The notes under the pieces: generated by a model | The model's database searches: none | What the model saw: the letters and a program-made list of their open reading frames with translations, nothing else | What the model was told of the DNA's origin: nothing | Shown: one piece after another, positions 26,307-34,586 of the stretch | Layout: each line of letters begins with the position of its first letter | Numbering within the stretch: the first letter of the stretch is position 1 | Position numbers and translations under genes: made by a program | From: Geobacillus sp. 46C-IIa | Lineage (GTDB): Bacteria > Bacillota > Bacilli > Bacillales > Anoxybacillaceae | DNA: 64,000 nt | Reading direction: 5' to 3' | NCBI RefSeq assembly: GCF_014679505.1 | Contig: NZ_CP061474.1 | Span: forward strand, 2,118,001-2,182,000

Positions 26307-27926
26307 TTACTCCGTCGCCGCATCGGCATAGCGCGCCGCCATCTCATCACGCAGCTTCCGCTTTAAAAACTTGCCGACGCTCGTTTTTGGAATTTCATCA
26401 AGAAAGACGATGTCATCCGGCAGCCACCATTTCGTAAACTGCGGGCGCAAAAAGTCATACAGCTCTTCTTTTGTCACGCTTTTCCCTTCTTTCAACACAA
26501 CGCAGGCAATCGGACGCTCCTGCCATTTCGGATGCGGCACGGCGACGACCGCCGCTTCGAACACCGCCTCATGGGCCATAAGCGCATTTTCCAAATCAAC
26601 CGATGAAATCCATTCGCCGCCGCTTTTAATGACGTCTTTCGTCCGGTCGACGATTTTCACAAACCCTTCTTCGTCCACGGTGACGACATCACCGGTGTGC
26701 AGCCAGCCGTCGCGGAACGCCTCTTTCGTCCGATCGTCGTTATAGTATTCGGCGGCAATCCACGGCCCGCGCAAGCAAAGCTCGCCCATTTCCTGCCCGT
26801 CCCAACGAACCGGCCCGTTTTGGCCGATCACTTTCATTTCAATCCCTGGAGCGAGCAGCCCTTGTTTGGCGCGAATGTCGAGTTTCTCTTCGTACGGCAG
26901 CCCTTCTTGATAGCTTTTCGGGCGCGAGACGAGCACAAGCGGGCTCGTTTCCGTCATGCCGTACGCGTGAATGAACGGAATGCCGTATTTTTCTTCAAAG
27001 GCGCGGATGACCCCTTTCGGCGCGGCCGAGCCGCCGCAAATGACACGCGTCAGGCTGCTGACATCATAGCGGCCTTTCTCCAATTCTTGCAATAGCCCAA
27101 GCCAAATCGTCGGCACGCCGGCCGTGATCGTCACCCGCTCGGCTTCAATCAGCCCGGCAAGCACTTTCGGTGTAAACGCCGGCCCCGGCATGACGATCGT
27201 CGAACCGAACCACGTGGCGGCAAACGGCAGCCCCCAGGCATTGACATGAAACATCGGCACGACCGGCATAATGACATCGCGCTCGCAAAGCCCTTGCGTA
27301 TCGGCCAGTCCTAGCGCCATCGCGTGCAAGACGGTGCTCCGGTGCGTGTAGACGACCCCTTTCGGATTGCCCGTCGTCGCTGACGTATAGCACATACCGG
27401 CCGGTTGGTATTCATCGAGGTCTTTGAAAAACGGGAATGCCGGATCGCCTTCAGCGAGCAGTTTCTCGTAATGGTATACCGGCGACAGTGTCGTTTCCGG
27501 CAGCTCGTCAGCGTCGGTCATGATGATGAAAGCGCGAACATTCGGAATCTCATCTTTCACCGCTTCAATAGCCGGCAGCAAATCATCATCGATCAGCAGA
27601 ACGCGGTCATCGGCATGGTTGATGATGTAAGCGATATGCTGCGGCGAGAGACGGATGTTGATCGTATGAAGCACCGCCCCGATGCCGGGAATGGCAAAAT
27701 ACGCTTCCAAATGGCGGTGATGGTTCCAAGCGAACGTGCCGACGCGGTCGCCGACTCCCACCCCGAGCTGCTTCAACATGCTGGCCAGCCGGCGCGTCCG
27801 CTCCCCAATCTCTTTGTATGTATGGCGGACGATGCCGCCTTTCATGCGGGAGATGACTTGTTTTTTCGGAAAAAACAGTTCCGCCCGCTCAAGCATCATC
27901 GAAATGTTTAACGGTGTTTTCATCAT
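26307..27926 (-). CDS. Long-chain fatty acid-CoA ligase (AMP-forming)
   Basis: A 539-residue member of the ANL superfamily. The phosphate loop reads YTSATTGNPKGVVYTH (SG more often than SA), with A-motifs YGMTETSPL and GWLHTGDVV, and the C-terminal lysine in TSVGKFLKRKLRDE. The overall layout resembles the long-chain enzyme of Thermus thermophilus. It activates a fatty acid to acyl-CoA via an acyl-adenylate. It lies 3 bp after the racemase/CoA-transferase gene. The chain length accepted cannot be read. It is one of two ligases in this operon. Confidence 0.9.
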   Translation of the reverse strand: MMKTPLNISMMLERAELFFPKKQVISRMKGGIVRHTYKEIGERTRRLASMLKQLGVGVGDRVGTFAWNHHRHLEAYFAIPGIGAVLHTINIRLSPQHIAYIINHADDRVLLIDDDLLPAIEAVKDEIPNVRAFIIMTDADELPETTLSPVYHYEKLLAEGDPAFPFFKDLDEYQPAGMCYTSATTGNPKGVVYTHRSTVLHAMALGLADTQGLCERDVIMPVVPMFHVNAWGLPFAATWFGSTIVMPGPAFTPKVLAGLIEAERVTITAGVPTIWLGLLQELEKGRYDVSSLTRVICGGSAAPKGVIRAFEEKYGIPFIHAYGMTETSPLVLVSRPKSYQEGLPYEEKLDIRAKQGLLAPGIEMKVIGQNGPVRWDGQEMGELCLRGPWIAAEYYNDDRTKEAFRDGWLHTGDVVTVDEEGFVKIVDRTKDVIKSGGEWISSVDLENALMAHEAVFEAAVVAVPHPKWQERPIACVVLKEGKSVTKEELYDFLRPQFTKWWLPDDIVFLDEIPKTSVGKFLKRKLRDEMAARYADAATE

Positions 27927-27929
27927 CGG

Positions 27930-29003
27930 TTATTCCTCCCCCTTCAACAAATAAGCATGTTCATTGACTTTAGGCGGCGCTCCGACGTCCCACCGGCCAT
28001 CCGGCCCATGCGCAGCCGTCCACACGCCATCCGGCTGCATCGCGACAAGGCGGCGAACTTGGCCGCCGGCAAACAGCTGCTTCGCTTCATCCGTTTCGAG
28101 CACCGGGGCGAGGCAAGCGTCGACCGTTTCCGCGAACGTGCTCCATTCGGAAAACGTTTTTTCACGAAACAAAGCGGCAAGCCCTTCATACACCTCTTCC
28201 CCCGGCTCGGCCGGCGCCCATTGCGCCTCAATCCATTCCGGGCGGCCGACCGCCTCGCAAAACTGGCGCCAAAAGTGCGGTTCGAGCGCTGCTAGGCTTA
28301 TATAGCGGCCGTCCTTTGTCTCATACAGCTGATAACAGACGACTTCCCCAGCGAGCTCCGCCAGGCCGTTTTTCGGCCCGCCGCCATGCGCGATGGCAAA
28401 ATGGCCGGCCATCATCGCCGTTAGGCCGTCGACCAAGGAAACATCCAAATAGGCGCCTTTGCCGGTTCGCTCGCGGGCAAACAGTGCGGCTACAATGCGC
28501 TCTGCCGCCGCCATGCCGCCGATAAAATCGGCAAGCGTGATCTTCGGATGAACCGGACGGCCGCGTTCATCAGCGAGCTGCGCCAATAAGCCGGAGAGCG
28601 CCATATAGTTTAAATCATGGCTGCCGAGCAGCGAGCGCCCACTCTGTTGGCCAAAGCCGCTGATCGAGCAGTAAATGATCCCTTCGTTGTCGCGGCGCAC
28701 ATCGTCATACCCGAGCCCAAGCCGCGCCATCACCCCGGGGCGGAAGCTCTCGATCACCACATCGGCGCGGGCGGCGAGCCGCTGAGCTTGCTCGCGTCCC
28801 TCGTCCGTCTTTAAGTCCAAGGCGGCGCTTTTTTTGCCGGCATTGTACGCGGCAAACAGCCGGCCTTCGGCGAACGGGCGCAGCCGGTCGCCGGATGGCG
28901 GCTCGATTTTGATGACCTCGGCTCCGAGTTGGGCGAGACGCCAGCTCGCAAACGGACCCGGCAAGTACTGGGAAAAATCAACAACTACAATGCCATGAAG
29001 CAT
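27930..29003 (-). CDS. CaiB/BaiF family protein, alpha-methylacyl-CoA racemase-like
   Basis: A 357-residue family III CoA-transferase fold protein. The start MLHGIVVVDFSQYLPGPFAS at 29003 (AAAGAGGG upstream) is typical; the longer ORF adds 65 unrelated residues overlapping the dehydrogenase gene. Two stretches resemble alpha-methylacyl-CoA racemase (AMACR) rather than formyl-CoA transferase: GSHDLNYMALSGLLA (AMACR type GHDINYLALSG) and SLAALEPHFW (type A-x-EP-x-F). A racemase would convert the (R)-2-methylacyl-CoA to the (S)-form that the dehydrogenase accepts. A CoA-transferase role remains possible. It lies between the dehydrogenase and a ligase gene. Confidence 0.78.
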   Translation of the reverse strand: MLHGIVVVDFSQYLPGPFASWRLAQLGAEVIKIEPPSGDRLRPFAEGRLFAAYNAGKKSAALDLKTDEGREQAQRLAARADVVIESFRPGVMARLGLGYDDVRRDNEGIIYCSISGFGQQSGRSLLGSHDLNYMALSGLLAQLADERGRPVHPKITLADFIGGMAAAERIVAALFARERTGKGAYLDVSLVDGLTAMMAGHFAIAHGGGPKNGLAELAGEVVCYQLYETKDGRYISLAALEPHFWRQFCEAVGRPEWIEAQWAPAEPGEEVYEGLAALFREKTFSEWSTFAETVDACLAPVLETDEAKQLFAGGQVRRLVAMQPDGVWTAAHGPDGRWDVGAPPKVNEHAYLLKGEE

Positions 29004-29017
29004 ATCTTTCCCTCTTT

Positions 29018-30163
29018 CTACAAGTCTAGCTGCCGGGCGATGATCGTTTTCATCATCTCGTTCGTCCCGGCGTAAATGGCGCTCACCGGAATATCGCGAT
29101 AGCGCCGGGCGATCTCGTATTCTTCCATATAGCCGTAGCCGCCGTGCAGCTGCATGGATTCGGCCGCGACGCGCTTCGCCATCTCCGTGATCCACCATTT
29201 CGCCATCGACACTTCTGCGACGATTTGTTTTCCAGCCATGTGCTCCTCGATGACGCGGTCGACAAACGTGCGCCCGAGGGCGATGTCAGTCGCCATTTCG
29301 GCGAGACGGAACTGGACGGTTTGAAACTCGCTCACCCGCCGGCCGAACGCTGAGCGCTGTTTTACGTACTGCTTTGTGAGTGAAAACATCACTTCGGCCG
29401 CCGTCTGCGCGGCGATGGCGACGACGAGCCGCTCCTGCTGAAGCTTTTCCATCAAATAATAAAAGCCTTTTCCTTCCTCGCCGAGCAAGTTGCACGCCGG
29501 CACTTTCGCATCTTGAAAAATGAGTTCAGCCGTATCTTGGGCGTGCAGCCCGACTTTCTCAAGCTTCCGCCCGCGCGTAAACCCCGGCGTATCCCGCTCC
29601 ACGACGAGCAGGCTGATGCCGCGGTGCGGCGGTTTGGCGTGCGGGTCGGTTTTGCAGGCGACGACGATCAAATCGGCGTGAATGCCGTTGGTGATAAACG
29701 TTTTTTGTCCGTTGACGATGTAGTCGTCGCCTTCTTTCACCGCTGTTGTCGAAATGTTCGCCAAATCCGACCCGGCCCCCGGTTCGGTCATGGCGATGGC
29801 GGTAATGAGCTCGCCATTGACACACTTCGGCAGCCATTTTTGTTTTTGTTCCTCCGTTCCGTACGAGGCGATGTACGGCGTCACAATATCGTTATGCAGG
29901 CCGATGCCGACAAGGCTGGAACCGACTTTTTCCAGCTCCTCATTGATGACGACCGAGTAGGCAAAATCAGCGTTTAACCCCCCGTACTTCTCATCGACCC
30001 ATGGACAAAGAAAGCCGTTTTCCCCCATTTTCGCCCAAAACGACCGCGGAATGATGCCGCGCCGCTCCCATTCGCCATAGTACGGATAGGCTTCTTTCTC
30101 TAAAAACTTGCGGAATGCATCGCGGAAAATATGGTGCTCCTCGCGTAAATAGCGAGCTGTCAC
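29018..30163 (-). CDS. Acyl-CoA dehydrogenase, LCAD-like
   Basis: A 381-residue FAD enzyme that oxidises acyl-CoA to trans-2-enoyl-CoA. FAD-binding blocks ITAIAMTEPGAGSDLANIST and QTFITNGIHADL are present, and the C-terminal block reads LHGGYGYMEEYEIARRYRD. The C-terminal position that holds the catalytic glutamate in short/medium-chain enzymes (YEGT) is here YAGTNEMMK. A glutamate in KLQQERLVVA matches the base position of long-chain and isovaleryl-CoA enzymes. It is therefore predicted active, LCAD/IVD-like. The start is a GTG with GAGAGGG upstream. It follows the first ligase gene by 24 bp. Confidence 0.92.
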   Translation of the reverse strand: MTARYLREEHHIFRDAFRKFLEKEAYPYYGEWERRGIIPRSFWAKMGENGFLCPWVDEKYGGLNADFAYSVVINEELEKVGSSLVGIGLHNDIVTPYIASYGTEEQKQKWLPKCVNGELITAIAMTEPGAGSDLANISTTAVKEGDDYIVNGQKTFITNGIHADLIVVACKTDPHAKPPHRGISLLVVERDTPGFTRGRKLEKVGLHAQDTAELIFQDAKVPACNLLGEEGKGFYYLMEKLQQERLVVAIAAQTAAEVMFSLTKQYVKQRSAFGRRVSEFQTVQFRLAEMATDIALGRTFVDRVIEEHMAGKQIVAEVSMAKWWITEMAKRVAAESMQLHGGYGYMEEYEIARRYRDIPVSAIYAGTNEMMKTIIARQLDL

Positions 30164-30187
30164 CGTTCATCCCTCTCTTCTGTTCGG

Positions 30188-31762
30188 TCACTTTTTCTCC
30201 GTTCCGCCCGCCGCCTGCTGTTTCAGCCGCTCGCGCAGCAAAAACTTTTGGATTTTGCCGCTCGCGTTGCGCGGCAGGGCGTCGATGAAATAATAGGCGC
30301 GCGGCCGCTTATACGGGGCGAGGCGGTCGCTCGTTTGGCAAAACCGCTCAAGCTCATCAGCGGTCAGGCGGTCATCTTTTTTGACGATGAAGGCGACGAC
30401 TTTTTCTCCCCATAGTTCATCCGGTTCGCCGAGCACGGCGACATCAAGCACTTTTGGATGCTCATACAACACGTCCTCCACCTCGCGCGGATAGACGTTT
30501 TCTCCGCCGCTGATCACCATGTCATCGACTCGGTCGGCGACATACAAGTAGCCGTCTTCATCAAGGTAGCCGAGATCGCCTGAATGATACCAGCCTTTGT
30601 ACAACGCCTTTTCCGTCGCCTCTTCGCGCTTATAGTAGCCGGCCATCATGCACGGGCCGCGCATAATGATCTCGCCGACTTCACCCGGCGGCAGCACATC
30701 GTCCGGGTCGGACGGCCCATCTTCCCGCGCGCGGACGACGCGGATTTCATGGTTCAAGCAGGCGCGTCCGGCAGAACCGGCTTTTTTCAGCTGCTCGTCT
30801 TCCAACAAAAACGTCACCGCCGGCCCCATTTCCGTCATTCCGTACGCTTGAATCAGCTCAATGCCGAGCCGCTCTTGGCATTGCCTCACAAGCGCGGGGG
30901 CCATCGGGGCGGCGCCATACAAGCCGAGGCGGAGCGAGGAAAGATCGTAATCGCTTACATTTTCCTGCAAGATCATATTCCACATCGTCGGGGCGCCGAA
31001 CATGAGCGTAATTCGTTCGCGTTCGATCGTCTCGAGAACGAGCTTGGCGTCAAAATGATGCAAAATGACGCTCGCCGCTCCGGCATGCACGCGCGGCAGC
31101 AAGCAGCAATGCAGCTCGGCGCAATGAAACAGCGGCGCTGCCGCCAATCCGCGGTCCGTTTCCCGGATGCGCATCATACCATGGCAAATGACGCTTTGCT
31201 CGATCATGTCGCGATGCCGGTGCATCACCCCTTTGGGCCGCCCGGTCGTGCCGCTCGTGTACATAATGGCGTACAGATCGATCTCTTCCACATGCACGCG
31301 CGGCGCTTCCTCTCCGGCCCGCCCGGCTTGTTCATGGGCACTTTTGGCAAACGGCGGCGGATCGCGGTCAATCGACCAAAACGACACATGCGGAAAACGG
31401 CTGTGGATCGCGGCGAGCTGCGGCTCGACCGCCCGTTCAAATACGACGATTTTCGGTTCGGCGTCCGTCAAAATATAGGCGATTTCCTCCGCTTTCAGCC
31501 GAAAATTGATCGGATTGAACACGGCGCCGATTTTGGCGCAGGCAAACAGGGCGGTGGCCAGCTCAAGCGTGTTGTACAGCACCGTCGAGATGCGGTCCCC
31601 TTTGCGTACGCCGGCTTCAAGAAAGGCGTTCGCCCATCGGTTCACGTTCCTCTCCCATTCCTCATACGTATAGCGGCGTCCGGTCGCCACCTCAACGACC
31701 GCCTCGCGCGTCGGGAATTTTCTTACCGTCTGAGAAAACATCTCCCCAATCGTTGCGTACAA
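30188..31762 (-). CDS. AMP-dependent acyl-CoA ligase
   Basis: A 524-residue ANL superfamily ligase. The phosphate loop is the canonical YTSGTTGRPKGVMHRH, with YGMTEMGPAV, GWYHSGDLGYLDEDGYL, and the catalytic lysine in NASGKIQKFLLRERL. The start is taken as TTG at 31762, because GGGGGAAAGG lies six bases before it; the next in-frame ATG (31741) sits directly on a GGGGAG. It is the first gene of the six-gene acyl-CoA operon. The substrate (fatty, branched or aromatic acid) is not readable. Confidence 0.88.
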   Translation of the reverse strand: MYATIGEMFSQTVRKFPTREAVVEVATGRRYTYEEWERNVNRWANAFLEAGVRKGDRISTVLYNTLELATALFACAKIGAVFNPINFRLKAEEIAYILTDAEPKIVVFERAVEPQLAAIHSRFPHVSFWSIDRDPPPFAKSAHEQAGRAGEEAPRVHVEEIDLYAIMYTSGTTGRPKGVMHRHRDMIEQSVICHGMMRIRETDRGLAAAPLFHCAELHCCLLPRVHAGAASVILHHFDAKLVLETIERERITLMFGAPTMWNMILQENVSDYDLSSLRLGLYGAAPMAPALVRQCQERLGIELIQAYGMTEMGPAVTFLLEDEQLKKAGSAGRACLNHEIRVVRAREDGPSDPDDVLPPGEVGEIIMRGPCMMAGYYKREEATEKALYKGWYHSGDLGYLDEDGYLYVADRVDDMVISGGENVYPREVEDVLYEHPKVLDVAVLGEPDELWGEKVVAFIVKKDDRLTADELERFCQTSDRLAPYKRPRAYYFIDALPRNASGKIQKFLLRERLKQQAAGGTEKK

Positions 31763-31833
31763 GCGCCTTTCCCCCTTTTTTCCAAATGGACAGAGGGCAA
31801 GCAAGTCGATTTGACAGATAATTCAGATCAGTT

Positions 31834-31845
31834 GGCGCATGCGCC
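31834..31845. promoter_or_regulatory. Perfect palindrome upstream of the acyl-CoA operon
   Basis: GGCGCATGCGCC is self-complementary over 12 bp and lies about 70 bp before the first ligase gene, in the only gap from which the operon could be transcribed. It may be an operator. No match to the FadR operator of Bacillus is visible. Confidence 0.35.
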
Positions 31846-31896
31846 CTCGTTGTTTATGTATTCGCCCTTTTTCTTGACATTCCTCTTTTGCCGCCA

Positions 31897-31930
31897 AAAA
31901 AAAAGAAAGGGGGGCTTCCCTTTCTTTTTT
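31897..31930 (-). terminator. Terminator after spoVK
   Basis: AAAGAAAGGG and CCCTTTCTTT form a stem around 31903-31928 followed by a long T run on the minus strand. It overlaps the spoVK stop codon and isolates the acyl-CoA operon. Confidence 0.85.
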
Positions 31931-32846
31931 AGGAGTAAATGACTAAATCGCGGTCGCGGATCGTCATCAGCTCCTTTTTGTCGTAGCGCCCTTCATGAAG
32001 AAGACGAACCGCCTGCTTGCGGATCGCTTTTTCGATCAAGTTGCGGACGTAGCGGCCGTTGCTGAACTTCAGCCGGCCCGCGGCCTCGAGCGTCCCCTCT
32101 AAATGGACGTACAGCTTCCGTTCCGCCTCCGGCGTCATTTCGTATTCACGCTCACGCAACATTTGCTTGGCAATTTGCACAAGCTCCTCGACCGTATAAT
32201 CGGGAAACTCAATCGTCAACGGAAAACGCGACGGCAAGCCGGGGTTTAATGACAAAAAATAATCCATTTCCTTCGGATAACCCGCTAAAATGACGACCAA
32301 GTCGTCACAGTAATCTTCCATCCCTTTGACGAGCGTATCGATCGCTTCTTTGCCGAAATCTTTTTCGCCGCCGCGGGCGAGCGAATACGCTTCATCGATA
32401 AACAACACGCCGCCGCGCGCTTTTTTGATCAAGTCACGCGTTTTGCTTGCCGTATGCCCGATATATTCTCCGACTAAATCAGCCCGCTCGGCCTCAATGA
32501 AATGCCCTTTTGACAGCACGTTCATCTCAAAAAACAGTTTGCCGAGCAGACGCGCCACTGTCGTTTTTCCTGTTCCAGGATTTCCTTTAAAAATCATATG
32601 AAGTGCTTGGCGGTTCGCTTTCAAGCCATTTTCTTTGCGCATCCGGCTAATGTACAGCCAGGCGTAAATTTCCTTGACGATTTTTTTGACATGATCGAGT
32701 CCGATCAGTTGGTCGAGTTCTTTTTGAACATTGCGAAGCGCCTGATGTTCTTCGCCATCAAGCCAGTCGTTCCGCTCTTCTTTCACTAGGTGATTCACCG
32801 TTTTCGAATTCAACACAATATTAATTTGCCCTTTCGCTTTGTTCAT
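31929..32846 (-). CDS. spoVK: Stage V sporulation AAA protein SpoVK
   Basis: A 305-residue AAA ATPase needed for spore maturation in the mother cell. Walker A is FKGNPGTGKTTVARL, Walker B GGVLFIDEAYSLARGGEKDFG, and the sensor region SLNPGLPSRFPLTIEFPDY. It closely follows the B. subtilis SpoVK pattern (QALHMIFKGNPGTG, NVLSKGHFIEAERADLVGEYIGHTA). The ATG at 32846 is used; a TTG five codons upstream also has a good GAGGTGA site. Alone between terminators. In B. subtilis hflX follows at once; here it is about 10 kb away. Confidence 0.95.
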   Translation of the reverse strand: MNKAKGQINIVLNSKTVNHLVKEERNDWLDGEEHQALRNVQKELDQLIGLDHVKKIVKEIYAWLYISRMRKENGLKANRQALHMIFKGNPGTGKTTVARLLGKLFFEMNVLSKGHFIEAERADLVGEYIGHTASKTRDLIKKARGGVLFIDEAYSLARGGEKDFGKEAIDTLVKGMEDYCDDLVVILAGYPKEMDYFLSLNPGLPSRFPLTIEFPDYTVEELVQIAKQMLREREYEMTPEAERKLYVHLEGTLEAAGRLKFSNGRYVRNLIEKAIRKQAVRLLHEGRYDKKELMTIRDRDLVIYS

Positions 32847-33120
32847 CGTCACCTCTGACAAGGGGCGTCACCTCGCTTCCCGTTTTTGCCATCCACACCC
32901 ATTCCGATTTGGCTGTCGACGCCTCGCCTTTTCCCTATTAGTATACGTACGCCGCCGCCAATCCGTGACAATCGCCCAAACGAACAGCCGGCCGGCTGAT
33001 CTTAGCACGGAAAAGTTTGTATATTTTTATTCAAATTAACGGCCGTTTACGCATTAGAAATAAAAAAGCGACGCGAACTGGGGGCGGAGGGGCGGAAAGG
33101 GCGGACTGAGAAATGCAGAA
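32847..33120. other. Gap between hfq and spoVK with a palindrome and a G-rich tract
   Basis: No gene is visible. The stretch holds the perfect palindrome CAGCCGGCCGGCTG (32985-32998) and a purine-rich G tract on the plus strand (33080-33104, runs of 5, 2, 4, 2, 3 and 2 G). The spoVK promoter must be here, but I could not fit a sigma-E or sigma-K promoter cleanly; TATACTAAT on the minus strand (about 32944-32936) is the best -10-like sequence. Confidence 0.5.
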
Positions 33121-33153
33121 AAAAGACGCCCTCTAAGGAGGGCGTCTTTTTTT
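33121..33153. terminator. Terminator after hfq
   Basis: A 13-bp stem AAAAGACGCCCTC / GAGGGCGTCTTTT (33121-33133 and 33138-33150) with a 4-nt loop. T runs occur on both strands, so it can act in both directions; it follows hfq on the minus strand. Confidence 0.88.
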
Positions 33154-33178
33154 CTCGGCGGCTTATGTACCGGCGGCG

Positions 33179-33406
33179 TCATTGTTCGGTTTCAAACTGG
33201 ATGTTCCGCTCCGGCGCAAACGTCGAAATCGCATGTTTGTAGATGAGCTGCTGTTTTCCTTGCACTTCGAGCAACACGGTGAAGTTGTCAAAGCCTTTAA
33301 TGTACCCGCGCAGCTGGAAGCCGTTCAATAAGAAGACAGTTACTTGGATGCTTTCTTTGCGCAGCTGGTTTAAAAACTGGTCTTGAATGTTGATCGTATT
33401 TTTCAT
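33179..33406 (-). CDS. hfq: RNA chaperone Hfq
   Basis: A 75-residue Sm-like protein forming hexamers that bind small RNAs and mRNA. Sm1 is visible in [40 protein letters not shown] (conserved Q8-like, D/N and G positions) and Sm2 in [11 protein letters not shown], with the YKHA motif of the proximal RNA-binding face. AGGAGGACG precedes the ATG. It follows miaA by 34 bp, the standard miaA-hfq arrangement. Confidence 0.97.
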   Translation of the reverse strand: MKNTINIQDQFLNQLRKESIQVTVFLLNGFQLRGYIKGFDNFTVLLEVQGKQQLIYKHAISTFAPERNIQFETEQ

Positions 33407-33440
33407 GGAACGTCCTCCTCTTTTCTCTCTAAAGATATGG

Positions 33441-34388
33441 TTATATATTCGCTTCGAGTCGAAGCTTTCCTGCTATGTAGTGAAAAATTTCCTCCACCTT
33501 GGCGGCGAATGGTTCGGGGTCCGTCATGTCAAACCATCTAACCGGCATTTGATTGCGAAACCATGTCAGCTGCCGTTTCGCATAGCGGCGTGAATTTTGT
33601 TTCAGCTGCTCGATCGCTTCGTCGAGGGAGACGCGGCCGTCAAAGTAGTCGTACAGCTCTTTGTAGCCGATCGCCTGCACCGCCTGACAATCGCGCAAGC
33701 CGCGGTCGTACAGCGATCTCGCCTCTTCAATCAGCCCTTCGGCGATCATCTCGTCGACCCGTTCATTAATGCGGCGGTAAAGCACGTTCCGCTCCGCCGT
33801 CAACCCGATGATAGCCGTTTCGTACAAAAGCTGCCGCTGCTGCCCCCGCTGCCATTCACTGAACGGTTTCCCGGTGCAATGATACACTTCGAGTGCACGA
33901 ATGACGCGGCGGATGTTGTGCGGATGGATGCGCGCTGCGCTTTCCGGGTCAACTGCCTCAAGCTGCTCATGAAGCGCCTCGACCCCTTGTTCGGCTGCCA
34001 GCTGCTTGAGCGTCCGGCGGTATGCTTCATCGGAAGAGGCATCGGAAAATTGGTAATCGTAAATGGCGGCTTGAATGTACAGCCCGGTGCCGCCAACGAT
34101 GATCGGCAGCCGGCCGCGTGCGGAAATATCGGCAATAAGCGCACGGGCGAGCCGCTGAAATTCGACGACGGAAAACGGTTCGCACGGCTCTTTAATGTCG
34201 AGCAAATGGTGCGGAACCCCTTCCATTTCATCCGGTTTCACTTTCGCGGTGCCGATGTCCATTCCTTTGTAAATTTGCATCGAATCACCGCTGATGATCT
34301 CCCCGCCCAGCTTTTTCGCCAGCGCGATGCCGAGCTTCGTTTTGCCGACTGCTGTCGGTCCGACGATGACAACGACTTTTTCTGCCAT
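33441..34388 (-). CDS. miaA: tRNA dimethylallyltransferase
   Basis: A 315-residue enzyme that adds a dimethylallyl group to A37 of tRNAs reading U-initial codons. The P-loop is [17 protein letters not shown], followed by [22 protein letters not shown] and HHLLDI, then [13 protein letters not shown], all standard MiaA blocks. The product is the substrate of MiaB, encoded further on in this window. It forms a miaA-hfq operon. An extended -10 (TATGTATAAT) about 40 bp upstream is a likely promoter. Confidence 0.97.
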   Translation of the reverse strand: MAEKVVVIVGPTAVGKTKLGIALAKKLGGEIISGDSMQIYKGMDIGTAKVKPDEMEGVPHHLLDIKEPCEPFSVVEFQRLARALIADISARGRLPIIVGGTGLYIQAAIYDYQFSDASSDEAYRRTLKQLAAEQGVEALHEQLEAVDPESAARIHPHNIRRVIRALEVYHCTGKPFSEWQRGQQRQLLYETAIIGLTAERNVLYRRINERVDEMIAEGLIEEARSLYDRGLRDCQAVQAIGYKELYDYFDGRVSLDEAIEQLKQNSRRYAKRQLTWFRNQMPVRWFDMTDPEPFAAKVEEIFHYIAGKLRLEANI

Positions 34389-34563
34389 GATGCGCCACTG
34401 CTTTCTGTTGCTAAACTCGTATCAAACACCATTATACATAAAAACGGCAACGCATGAAACAATTTCTTTCCTACGTTTTCGCCATCTGACCGCCGTTTTA
34501 TACATAGCGACGCGAAAAATGGCCGTCCTTTCCTTTCGCCTCGCCGAACGGGTCAAAAAAATG

Positions 34564-34581
34564 AACGCCGTCAGAGGCGTC
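34564..34581 (-). terminator. Weak hairpin after the chemoreceptor gene
   Basis: ACGCC (34565-34569) and GGCGT (34576-34580) form a short stem followed by TCATTTTTTT on the minus strand, directly after the stop codon. Confidence 0.5.
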
Positions 34582-34586
34582 CATCA

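Noticed and set aside
29004..29198. 65-residue N-terminal extension of the CaiB/BaiF protein
   Set aside because: It is arginine-rich out-of-frame translation of the overlapping dehydrogenase gene; the family start is at 29003, with a ribosome site.
30584..31942. A 452-codon open frame on the plus strand
   Set aside because: It lies wholly opposite the acyl-CoA ligase gene, which has all ANL motifs. The frame is a GC-rich shadow with arginine/histidine-rich composition and no domain.
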